Of a stretch of 64,000 nucleotides of DNA, positions 54,042 to 63,566 are shown piece by piece (the first letter of the stretch is position 1; each line of letters opens with the position of its first letter). The notes under the pieces are model-generated. The model saw only the letters and a program-made list of their open reading frames with translations, made no database searches and was not told where the DNA came from. The position numbers were made by a program, and so were the translations under genes. Source of the DNA: CBDCZY01 sp965224745 (GTDB lineage Bacteria; Pseudomonadota; Gammaproteobacteria; Methylococcales; Methylomonadaceae); assembly GCA_965224745.1 (NCBI GenBank), contig CBDCZY010000003.1:434001-498000 (forward strand), given 5' to 3'.

Positions 54042-54401
54042 ATGAATGAAGAGCAAATTCTAGTTGTAAGTTTTTTCCTCACAAAATCAGGTAAAGAACC
54101 TGTCCGTGATTGGCTGAGAAGCCTTGAAAAAGAGGAAAGAAAAATCATTGGTGAGGATATAAAGTTAGTTCAATTTCGGTGGCCTCTTGGTATGCCATTA
54201 GTCAGAAAAATGGAAGCTAATTTGTGGGAAGTCCGCAGTAAATTTACCAGTGGCAATATATCTAGAGTTTTCTTTACAGTCAAAGGTAGCCAAATGGTCT
54301 TACTGCATGGGTTTATCAAAAAATCCCAGAAAACACCCCAGAAAGAAATTGATTTGGCTCGTACGCGAATGAGGCAATGGCATAGCGAGGTAGAGTTATG
54401 A
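54042..54401 (+). CDS. HigB-type (gp49-like) toxin of pair 4
   Basis: A 119-aa toxin: VVSFFLTKSGKEPVRDWLRSL, IGEDIKLVQFRWPLGMPLVRK, then NLWEVRSKFTSGNISRVFFTVKG and LLHGFIKKSQKTP, the complete gp49-like HigB pattern including the conserved Arg and the C-terminal KK-x-QKTP. The ATG at 54042 is preferred to 54015, which lies in the promoter. It overlaps the antitoxin by four bases. Confidence 0.92.
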   Translation: MNEEQILVVSFFLTKSGKEPVRDWLRSLEKEERKIIGEDIKLVQFRWPLGMPLVRKMEANLWEVRSKFTSGNISRVFFTVKGSQMVLLHGFIKKSQKTPQKEIDLARTRMRQWHSEVEL

Positions 54402-54676
54402 ATGAATATACAGGCAGTAATTTTGATGATTTTCTTGAAGAAGATGGTATTTTAGAAGAAGTTTCAGTTAAAGCACATAAACGACTTTTAGTTCTTCAGC
54501 TTGCGGATATTATGCAAGAAAACAATATAACCAAAACTAGCTTGGCAAAAAAACTACAAACTAGTCGTTCTCAACTCGATCGGATTCTTGATCCAAATAA
54601 TTCGTCTATTACACTTGATGTTTTAGAGCGTGTTGCTTATGCAGTAGGCAAGAAACTTCATATTAAATTTGCCTAA
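54398..54676 (+). CDS. HigA-type antitoxin of pair 4
   Basis: A 92-aa XRE-type antitoxin with a helix-turn-helix (ITKTSLAKKLQTSRSQLDRILDP) and ending KKLHIKFA. It is co-translated with the toxin (ATGA overlap). Its TAA lies inside the R'' box of the next attC. Confidence 0.92.
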   Translation: MNEYTGSNFDDFLEEDGILEEVSVKAHKRLLVLQLADIMQENNITKTSLAKKLQTSRSQLDRILDPNNSSITLDVLERVAYAVGKKLHIKFA

Positions 54677-54733
54677 CGAATAAGGTTAGATTGTGTGAGC
54701 GGAGCGAACCACAATCTGAACCGTTTGTTGGAC
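54671..54733 (+). repeat. attC site after pair 4
   Basis: GCCTAAC (R'') to GTTGGAC (R'), 63 bp; same stem as at 42421-42483 and 31712. Confidence 0.85.
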
Positions 54734-54946
54734 AAGCCCGTTTTTACTGTTTGGTGTGAGTTTCGCTATTGCAAATAGCTTTTTGCTGAACAGCCCGATT
54801 AATGCATCCGGCTTCTATTTTTTAATCCGTTTTCCGCAAATGCATGGATTTTCATTGCGATCATCCATAAAGCCCCCTTTTTTTTATCAATGACCCCCTT
54901 TTTCAGAGCAGGTAATAGCCTTGGCCCATTATAGGCCACTTGTGCC
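54734..54946. repeat. ORF-less segment after attC, second copy
   Basis: Nearly identical to 42484-42708, differing by a few substitutions and a T-run length. No gene. It is cut by the IS3 element at 54947. Confidence 0.8.
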
Positions 54947-55010
54947 TGAAATGGTTTAATAAAACAGGACACCTCTAAAGGCAGATATATAATGTCAAAT
55001 AGAGGTGAAC

Positions 55011-55322
55011 ATGAACAAGAAAACTACACACACCAGACCAAAATATACGCTTGAATTCAAACAAGATGCAGCGCAATTAGTGATAAAAAAAGGCTATACC
55101 CATCAGCAAGCAGCTGATCATCTGGGTGTATCATTAAGTGCGATTGGAAGATGGGTCAGAGCAGAGCGAGGCCCTGAAAATGATTCGAGTAAAAAGACGA
55201 GCTCTTTAAAATTAAGTGCTCAGAGCGAACTCATTAGATTACGTAAGGAAAACGATGAGTTACGAATGGAGCGCGAAATATTAAAAAAGGCGGCCGACTT
55301 CTTTGCCAAAGAAGTCGGATAA
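55011..55322 (+). CDS. IS3 OrfA, second type
   Basis: A 103-aa OrfA with a helix-turn-helix (YTLEFKQDAAQLVIKKGYTHQQAADHLG split by a turn) and a C-terminal leucine-zipper-like helix (LIRLRKENDELRMEREILKK) ending ADFFAKEVG. ATG 55011 has AGAGG upstream. OrfB follows in the next frame. Confidence 0.9.
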   Translation: MNKKTTHTRPKYTLEFKQDAAQLVIKKGYTHQQAADHLGVSLSAIGRWVRAERGPENDSSKKTSSLKLSAQSELIRLRKENDELRMEREILKKAADFFAKEVG

Positions 55323-55360
55323 AGTACGGATTTATTCGAGAGCAACAGAAGACCTATCCT

Positions 55361-56189
55361 GTGATTATATTGTGTCGAGTGATGCAAGTCAGTAGTAGTG
55401 CGTATTATGCCTGGTTGCAAGCAGCTGACGACCCAGAAAAGGCTCGTCAAAAGGAACAGCTTGAAGCCAAAGTTTGTGAGCTGTTTGAAGCGAATAGAAA
55501 AGTTTATGGGTCGCGTCGTTTATCCGATTGCTTTAAAAGAAGCTGGTATTGATGCTGGGCGCTATAAAACCCGCCGATTAATGGCTGATTTGGGCTTAGA
55601 AGTGCGTTATCCTAAGCGTTTTAAAGTGACCACGGATAGTCATCACAATGAAGCGATTTCACCGAATAAACTGGATCGTCAATTTGAAGTAATCGAACCT
55701 AACACTGTCTGGACAACGGATATTACCTACGTTTGGACGCTTGAAGGTTGGCTCTATGTCGCTGTCGTCATGGACTTATTTTCTCGGCAGGTCGTGGGCT
55801 GGGCAATAGATGACCACATGCGCACATCTTTGTGTGTCAGTGCTTTACAAATGGCTTTCTGGCGGCGCAAACCAGAACCGGGTGTGCTTCATCACTCAGA
55901 TCGAGGTAGCCAATATGCAAGCCATGAATACCGTAAACATCTGAGTATTATGAGCAGGGAGCAAAGTATGAGCCGAAAAGGTAATTGTTGGGACAATGCA
56001 CCAACAGAGCGATTTTTTCGTAGCCTTAAGCATGAACAATTGAATTATGAGCGGTTCAAAACCAAAGCGGAAGCAAAGTTGAGTATTATTGATTATTTAG
56101 CTTTTTATAATGGGAAACGTAAGCATTCAAAACTAGGATATTTATCGCCTTTAGATTTTGAATGCGCTTTTTTTAAGAAGGTGGCTTAA
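55361..56189 (+). pseudogene. IS3 OrfB, second type, frameshifted
   Basis: The OrfB transposase changes frame at about 55527: TCCGATTGCTTTAAAAGAAG carries one extra T compared with what SDALKEAGIDAGRYK requires. The rest holds the rve core with WTTDITYVW, HHSDRGSQYAS and NAPTERFFRSLK. The insertion breaks the link between the HTH_21-like N-terminus and the catalytic core. Confidence 0.85.
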
Positions 56190-56335
56190 AGAAGTGTCCT
56201 GTTTTTGTTGACCATTACAGATATGGGTGGTTGGTTAGACCGTACGAAATACCAATCCTTGGATTTCTCCCATCAGGGACTTTCACCCTGAAAGAAGCGA
56301 CAAGCTTCGCTTGCCGCACTAACACCAAAAGCAAT

Positions 56336-56695
56336 TTAAAGGAAACTAAAGCCTGGTCTTCTAATGTCCAGTCACTTGAGAATCAAATGCGGCTGACTGC
56401 AATGAGTTACAATCTAATGCGTGTGTTTGAAGAAGTATCAAAAATACAGCAACCAGAATTGATCCATCCATCCGATAAAAAGTACAGCGAAGCTCTGGAA
56501 AAAAGACAGCAAGTGGCTCAAAAACAAGGTCGTTTTGTCAATACATTATTTTTTCAGGCAAGAATAACCCGTATCAGCTCGTCCACCATTCGGGCTGTTC
56601 AAAGCGCAATAATAACAGGATTGTCTTTACAGCGCTTTATGAGTTCTCTTGTGGCGAGGTTAGTCCCTCAGGCGCACTTAATAGGGGAACACTGA
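56336..56695 (+). pseudogene. C-terminal fragment of an IS4-like transposase
   Basis: About 115 residues (SSNVQSLENQMRLTAMSYNLMR, QGRFVNTLFFQARITRISS) look like the end of an IS4-type DDE transposase. The part upstream (56220-56335) is unrelated sequence joined to it. It is a decayed fragment between an IS3 and an IS21 remnant. Confidence 0.55.
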
Positions 56696-56701
56696 TGTCC
56701 C

Positions 56702-57319
56702 ACACATCGTTTCATGGACTTTTCCGAACTCGCTGTTAAAGTCACCAGTAGCAGTACCATTAGTGTTAAACGTGGACTCTATACGGTTCCATCACGTTTA
56801 ATCGGCGAAACCCTACGCATTCACCTCTATCATGACAAATTGATCGGGTTTGTTGGACAAACTCAAGTCGTTGAACTCAACCGAGTCTATCCCGATAAAC
56901 CCGAAGGTCGAGCGAGACGCATTGATTATCGACATGTGATTCATGCGCTGGCCGCAAAACCTCAAGCGTTTCGATTTTCCAGATTTCGTGATGAATTATT
57001 TCCAGACGACAATTATCGACAGTTATGGCAACTGATTGATCAGCAATGGTCCTCTCGCGATGCCTGCAAATGGATGGTGACGGTCTCACGTATCGCAGCG
57101 GATCATCAGTGTGAAGTTGAATTAGGGCAAACCTTATTGAAGCAAGCACAAACACAGTCACAACCCGATCTCAAGACCTTGCAATCACGTTACCTGACGA
57201 CCAAAGAGCAGCCAGAGATCAACTCAAAACAGCATGATATTACTGACTATGACGCATTGTTATCGGGTCAGTGGATGAGCTTACAACCCGCAGGAGACCA
57301 GCCATGTCACTCGAGATAA
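56702..57319 (+). pseudogene. IS21 istA, 3' fragment
   Basis: The C-terminal ~200 codons of an IstA related to the one at 35619-37130 (ELAVKVTSSSTISVKRGLYT, YRHVIHALAAKPQAFRFS, DACKWMVTVSRIA). The catalytic core is missing. It overlaps the downstream istB. Confidence 0.9.
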
Positions 57320-57564
57320 TGTTACAAGAATTGCGTCTGGGTGCCTTTAGTCAACATCTGGAAAGCTACCAGCATCAGGCAAATGAAAATACCTGGAGCT
57401 ATGCTGATTTTTTAGCCAAACTGTGCGAACAGGAACTCGCTCGTCGCTTTCAAACCCGCATTGCTAAATGGAGTAGAGAATCCAAATTACCGGCCGGGAA
57501 AAGTTTTGCAACCCTCAACTTAACAGACTTACCCAAAAATAGTCAACAGCCGGTACTCCGCCAT

Positions 57565-59489
57565 CAGGGCTAATTTGTTCTTAAGCCAGACCCTCTGCTA
57601 CACAAGGCTTTGCTCTGTTATTTGTAATCTTTAAATAATCCAGAACGGCTCTTGTTTTCTTATTCAATTGCCTCATTTTTTTCGAAACACCCGTGCTTCC
57701 CTTTGATTTAATGAGTCCAATAGCAAATCGTCTAAGACGGGTCATGTTTTCAGGGCCAAAGCCTGTGCGAATGGTTGAGCGGTCTTCATCAAACACCCAG
57801 TCAATAATATAATGACTCACTTCAACTGACCAGTGTCCTCGCACTTTGTGCAAAACAGTTTGAGGGCTGACTTCCTCTTCTGTTCTACTGGTAACGCCGT
57901 AGGCGGTTACCCCTGTCGTTTGACCGCTTTTTTTATCCGTTATTTCTCTCTCTATTTTATAAGCCTGGGCAACATGCGGAAATGTGACATAAGCGTTCAA
58001 CTGAGAGGTTGTCCAGATTCTTCTAATTTCTATTCGCCCATGCCCCACAGATACTTTGTCTTCATAATCAGCCTGGCGGGTGACGGTTGAAAAATAGACT
58101 TCAATATCTTCTAGCAATGTGGGTTGATTGGCTTTAACACTCAAATAGTAATGTGCCTTACGCTGCTCCACCAGATATTCGGCAAACTCTGTTTGTGTAT
58201 TAATGGCATCACTGGTGATATCCTTGTTTCGAATGGGGATTAGAGCCAGCAGAATAGGTGCAAACTTGATTTCATTACTCTGCTTCACTTCATCCGAACC
58301 GTGTCCAACAGGTAATGTTCCTACTTTTTTTGGGCGTAGCAAATGCCTGTGCCATGCCCAACCGCACTCATTATCTGGGTTTGCCGCCCTTTCTCGTCAA
58401 TGGCGTTGCACATCGTTTTACCATCAATGGCTAATGACTCGTCATCCTGTGCATAAACAGTATTCCAGGCGATAAAGGCCGCTTCGAGCTCGCTGGGGTC
58501 AACTCGCGTCAACACATCTCTAATAATGCTGAGACTGGGAACCGTGTATCGTCCTTTTTCATAACGGCAGCGGAAATGTTCTCTGGATTTATGGCTGAGA
58601 CTGTCAGCCCAGTCGAAAATAGCTTCGTAACTTCGCATCCCACAAAGTACCGCACCCGCCGCAATTCCCAGTACGGTTGAAAGTCGATGTCGCCGCCCTT
58701 GTGGGCGCCGAGGGTCGTTTATATCCATAAAGAAACTCGGTAATGATCGCATTTGCTGTTTTGTTATTTTCATTTTTATCTCACCTAGATTGAAATGATG
58801 ACTCAATTGAGGTTGAGATAAAACCGCTTGTGCTCGTCTATGCAGGGGTTTAACAAAGATCAGTTTGTTCTGTTCTGACTGAGCAGAATAGCCTGCCGTT
58901 GTTCTACGAAAACCACGGGTCATTCCAATTGCCTGCCAGTTGCTTGCTCTATAAACACCGCCGTGAAATCGCTCTGGGTCGACAAAGGTTTCAACCAGAA
59001 CAACGGGGTGCTGATATTTTTCAACCCAGTCAGTGGACAAGCGCTTAAGACACAGTGACAGAATGCGTGAGCCCAGGTTTTTTTCAGTGAAGGAGGGAAG
59101 TATCAAAAACCGGCTGTTGTTAACAATCAATTTTAGGCGCCCCGTCTGGTGACGATAACCCCAGCCTATCCACTGATCACGCGCCGTACATTTTAATGCA
59201 GCGGCTGAAAAACTGATCAGTGCAACCCATTGTGACTGATAGGTCGACACGTACCAGAGGGTTTCACCAATTTTTGGAATAGCGCCCAGATAATGGTGAG
59301 TTTCCATTAACAAGGCATAGGCTGACTCTTCATGTTTTAATATGGGTCTCACTGATATCTGTGATAACGGCATAGTTTTTTATCTCAATAAACTTCTTAA
59401 AAACTATACTGCGTTATTATGGGTTTGTCCAATTTAAGGGCTATCTCTTTGCTCTTTATAGCCTGTATGGGTAGAACAAATTAGCCCTG
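57565..59489 (-). mobile_element. ISAs1 family element, copy 2
   Basis: 1925 bp, same length and same encoded proteins as copy 1, inverted. Ends are CAGGGCTAATTTGTTCT and its complement; the 10-bp duplication ACTCCGCCAT is at 57555-57564 and 59490-59499. Confidence 0.96.
57581..59373 (-). CDS. ISAs1 transposase with DUF4338 domain, copy 2
   Basis: Identical in protein sequence to the copy at 39628-41420: DUF4338-like N-terminus, ISAs1 N-domain, the slippery A-AAA-AAG at 58324-58330 followed by a stop, and the -1 frame encoding the DDE domain. That both copies keep the heptamer and stop is consistent with, but given their recent common origin does not prove, programmed frameshifting. Confidence 0.85.
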
Positions 59490-60852
59490 ACTCCGCCATA
59501 AAGAGGACCACCAATGGGCACTTCAAGCCGATAATCTCTTACTCATTGGTCCATCAGGCGTGGGTAAGTCACATATTGCAGCCGCCTTAGGGTATCACTT
59601 GATTGAACGGGGTGTCTGTGTCAAATGGGTGTTGGCAACCGAACTTGTGCAGCAACTCCAACTGGCTAAACAAGACCTCGCTTTAATGACCTGTATGACA
59701 CGGTTAGATAAATATCGAGTCCTCATCATTGATGATATCGGCTACGTTAAAAAAACCGATGGAGAAACTCAGGTACTGTTTGAATTCATCGCTCATCGTT
59801 ATGAAAGTGGCAGTTTGATTATCACCTCCAATCAACCTTTTAGCCAATGGGATCAAATCTTTCCGGATACATTAATGACCGTAGCAGCAATAGACCGCAT
59901 TATTCATCATGCCAGTATTATTGAAATAGAAGGAGAAAGTTATCGTAAAAAACAACATTTGAAAAAATAGCCTATACCCATTCATCCGGCCATCATAATT
60001 GTCGTCAGATGGGACAAGATAATTGACGCGAGACAGTATGATCATGAAAAATCAAATGACCTATTTACCGAAGATCCATTTGACATGAATTATCATATCT
60101 TTTATCGAATGTTGTTTAATGGTTTGTATAATTTCATTCGCTTTGAATACATGATGTCTTTCATAGACTACACCATGCTGAGGAGACTCGGCTAAGCCGG
60201 TCTTACGCGCGTGTTCGACAAACCCATCATTTTTCCAGAAAAAAGCCCCCGGCATGGTCATAGGAACCACTAAAACAAAAAACAAGGAACGTCCAAAGGC
60301 TCCCGTGATCAACATGGAAATCATTAGCAGAGCAACAACACCATAGCCCCAAGCACCGGAAAGTTCCGTTAATGCCATCATGACTGCAAGTGCAACACTG
60401 ACCACCAATAAGTAATTGCGCAGCCTATACGATTTACCATATTGAGTAGTTTGACGGTAGTGCGATGCTGCTCCTTCATTCCCTAGCACCTTCATATCAC
60501 TCGCATGAAAGTAATGCCCCACGACTTCGATCAATAAGCCCAGGGTTATAATTGTGGCGAGCATTTGAACCAGCGATTGCGTCGCTTCGGCTGACCATGG
60601 CAGCAGCATGGAGCTGACGACAGTAACCATCAAAGCACCGTAACTGAGCATGGACCCAAAAAATGAGGTTCCTGTCTGCCAATGGTTCCAGAAAGGACGG
60701 GCCGGAATACGATAAAGCTTGTACATATAATACAGGCCCAACGCGCCGCTGAGCAGGGCCAGAATAGCAAATCCATTGGCAATTAACCCAGTCACCGGCG
60801 TGTTAAACAACTTAAAAAAACTGTATCCTAACGGGTGGTGATTCAATATAAT

Positions 60853-62205
60853 GTTATACTAAAAACACACGTGTGCGCCATATTGCTCAATATTTCCCCA
60901 AAATTGCTGCCAACGCCCCTTTGACTGAACCAGTGCTCGCAACGATAAAATCACTTTGGCTCCTTTGTTTTTCCAACGCATCCCTGAGCCACAAAGACGT
61001 TGCTTCACCAATGTTTTGCAAGCAGCCTCAGTCACCCCCGACCCAATGGGTAATTGTTGTTTCACCTGTGTCGCATAATCCATCATGTGACGATGGTTGA
61101 TAAAATAAGTCAACGCCGCCAATAAATCGTCTTTGATTGTTTTTGTCAGGCTCTTTTTCTTGGCTAATTGCTCCATTTCTGCAATCAGTGCTTCGACGGC
61201 TTTTGAGTCATGTTTGAGTTGTGTACAACGCTCATTCAGCCAACTGTCTCGCTTGGGTTTATCGGTTTTTCCTGGGTAAGCCGCGTAAGCAACGGTTGCC
61301 AGGTATTCAGTCACATGAAAAAAATCTAAGAGCTGGCGACTGGTGTGTGTTTCCAGAAAGGTCCAATTGCTTTTTGCGCCATCGGCGATGCCTAAGTAGA
61401 GTGCATCTGGGTAATGTTTTTTTACCGTGCTAATTTCTTTTTCCAGGCGCTGTAAAAAAGTCCCTTGACCATATTCAGGCGCTTCTCCGATGTAGATAGT
61501 GTGTTGCCGTTTTCCGGTGACATCATACAGTGAAATATTGCCCACCATGGCTTCTCTGTATCCATCTTCTCGCATCAGGATGTAGGCTCCATCTAAGCTG
61601 ACAACAACCGTGCTAATTGCTTCATTGAGCGTTGGCGTCGCATATTCCCAGATCTGTTCTTTCGCTTGGGCAATACTGCCAACCCAATCACTGACAGCTT
61701 GTAAATAAGAATGGGCGATTGTTCGGTGATGGTTTTCGTTTAAATCCTGGCAGACGGCCGGGGCATTCATGTTGGCGTATTTGTGTGCGATTTGTTGTGC
61801 AAACTTTGGGGTGGCTCCTCTGATTATTTGAGCATTCGTTTCCAGTGGGCAATAGATCTTTCCGCCTTTTGATGTTTGATACACATAGCGTCGAATGGGG
61901 ACACCACCATACGGTGTTTGGTAGATTTTATTGGTTTTATCGCGCACGGTCAGTTTGACCTCACCCAGTTTGATTGGGCTGCCGTCGGTATCAAATTTCT
62001 GGAGGGCGTGTGCTGTGGCCAGACCTCCCATCTCATTGCATCCATCCAGGATCGCTTTTTCCATTTCCATTAAACTACCGGTGAGCGTTACAGTGACTTG
62101 GAGAGTTAATTGATTTCCTTCGTGAGCGACAACTTCAGACATGACCTTTTCCTCATAATATCAGCAAGATAAAGTATTGATCCTCTTTTTTACTTTAAGT
62201 TCAAC
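60853..62205 (-). mobile_element. ISKra4-type element in the anchor domain
   Basis: The 1353-bp element has imperfect ends GTTATACTAAAAACA and GTTGAACTTAAAGTA (GTT--ACT-AAA--A shared). The target reads AAT/ATT and no duplication is seen, yet the host frame is restored exactly on removal. Confidence 0.8.
60859..62142 (-). CDS. ISKra4 family transposase
   Basis: A complete 427-aa transposase: TVVVSLDGAYILMREDGYREAM (first acidic region), YLGIADGAKSNWTFLE (second) and LPIGSGVTEAACKTLVKQRLCGSGMRW (third, with Glu), in the order seen in ISKra4 members. It differs strongly from the ISKra4-type gene at 28533-29850. Upstream GAGGAAAAGG serves as ribosome site for ATG 62142. Confidence 0.88.
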   Translation of the reverse strand: MSEVVAHEGNQLTLQVTVTLTGSLMEMEKAILDGCNEMGGLATAHALQKFDTDGSPIKLGEVKLTVRDKTNKIYQTPYGGVPIRRYVYQTSKGGKIYCPLETNAQIIRGATPKFAQQIAHKYANMNAPAVCQDLNENHHRTIAHSYLQAVSDWVGSIAQAKEQIWEYATPTLNEAISTVVVSLDGAYILMREDGYREAMVGNISLYDVTGKRQHTIYIGEAPEYGQGTFLQRLEKEISTVKKHYPDALYLGIADGAKSNWTFLETHTSRQLLDFFHVTEYLATVAYAAYPGKTDKPKRDSWLNERCTQLKHDSKAVEALIAEMEQLAKKKSLTKTIKDDLLAALTYFINHRHMMDYATQVKQQLPIGSGVTEAACKTLVKQRLCGSGMRWKNKGAKVILSLRALVQSKGRWQQFWGNIEQYGAHVCF

Positions 62206-63566
62206 ATTATCCAAAATCAGCACCCATCCTAACAAGCCTGTGTAGAACAAAGACACGCCTGCTATCTCACGGCTGACAGGTGATAGTCTCAAGTTGTTAA
62301 ATCCACGATAAAAACGATGCGGTTTTCCTAAATGCATGTTTAATTTATACAGGCCCAAAGTGCAAATAACCACCATGGTTCCCAGTAACGTCAGCAGAAC
62401 AGTTCTCTCCCGCAACAGATCAAACGGCGTTATGCCAAACAACGTCCCTATTATCAATATCGCAAAAGCACCGACAGTCGCCTGTGTTGATAACGTAAAG
62501 ATAACGTGCGAGCTTTCATGACTGGTGAGCATCTCACGCAAATTCCAGAATTTTTCTCGTCCGGCTTTTTCATCAACAACCGGCTTGAATTTACCGACTT
62601 CATCATCGCGATGATATTTAAGCGGCATACTATCGGTACGCGTCATTTCTCGGTGGGTCGATTTAGTTTGTTGAAAGCGAATATTGGGATGGGTAATATC
62701 TGTTGTTGGAAACCCTGGAATGTCTGTTTTGGCCTGCACTCGATTCTCGGGAATATTTTCGACCACACCAAAATCCAGCGCACTCGCCAAACAAGCTGTG
62801 ACGCAAGCCGGTTTCAAACCTACTTCAAGACGGTCTACACACATATTGCACTTGGTCACTTGGCCCTTAACAGGATCAAGCTGAGGAGCATTGTAGGGAC
62901 AGACCCAAGTGCAATAACCACATCCGAAACAGATATCAGGATCTTGCAGTACGGCACCATATTCAGTAAATTTAGTATAAGCCCGCGTCGGACAACCCGT
63001 TAAACAAACCGGGTCATCACAGTGGTTGCAAGCCATCGAAATGTTTATGCGCTGGTAATCCGGGTAGGTTCCACCCTCTACAAAGCCAACAGAACGAAAA
63101 GCGATGTGTGCCGGGTTATCATTTTTTTCACTGCAAGCAGACTCGCAAGCATGACAGCCAATACAGTTATCGGAATTAAAATAAAATCCGTGCTGTTTAT
63201 AACGGTTAGGGTTATCTCCAATGCCCGTGTCATCATTGATATTAAGGCTTTTATCCCGCAAATCATGTCCTTTAGGCGCTAACTCAATATCCTTGCCATA
63301 GCAGTTCTTGGCTTTGGTTTCAGGATCCTTTAGGAAAGCGTATACGGGTTCGTCGTCTCGTACTATAAACATAATGGTATTGACCTTTATATGCATATTT
63401 TAGAAGCGAGTGAGCATCATTTTGGTTAGGATCCAAAAGGTTTTAATAGCACCTTTATTAATTCCCTCATCCCGCCTTCTCACATTAGAGAAGGAATATT
63501 ATGAGAACTTATTTGGATCGCTTTGCAACAGTACCACTCGCAGAAATTGTTCGGTTCGCAAGCCTA

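Larger units (their letters stand above)
54947..56219 (+). mobile_element. IS3 family element, second type
   Basis: The 1273-bp element has ends TGAAATGGT and ACCATTACA with the inner repeat AAACAGGACAC shared by both ends. No matching target triplet is seen (GCC, GAT). A 65-bp right-end fragment is at 30299-30363. Confidence 0.88.
57304..59970 (+). pseudogene. IS21 istB, split by ISAs1
   Basis: An IstB helper ATPase of 243 aa when restored. The 5' part (57304-57564) ends in QPVLRH and the 3' part (59500-59970) resumes KEDHQWALQADNLLLIGPSGVGKS with Walker A and later VLIIDDIGYV. Removing the ISAs1 copy and one ACTCCGCCAT restores the frame. The IS21 right end (GCGAGACA) is at 60035. Confidence 0.93.
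60061..63372 (-). pseudogene. DmsB-DmsC fusion (4Fe-4S subunit plus membrane anchor), split by an IS
   Basis: A fused electron-transfer and anchor subunit of a DMSO-reductase-type molybdoenzyme. Residues ~45-210 have four cluster motifs: CIGCHACESAC, CNHCDDPVCLTGC, CFGCGYCTWVC and CNMCVDRLEVGLKPAC-VTAC. A linker leads to a DmsC-like membrane domain (SSHVIFTLSTQATVGAFAI onward), which continues at 60852 with NHHPLGYSFFKLFN. An ISKra4 element lies between. Removing 60853-62205 gives 652 codons with LDNIILNHHPL at the joint and no target duplication. ATG 63372 is preferred over 63396. As it stands the anchor is truncated after three or so helices. Confidence 0.87.

Noticed and set aside
56231..56695. 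154-aa frame as one real gene
   Set aside because: Its first third is unrelated joined sequence; only the rest resembles a transposase end.
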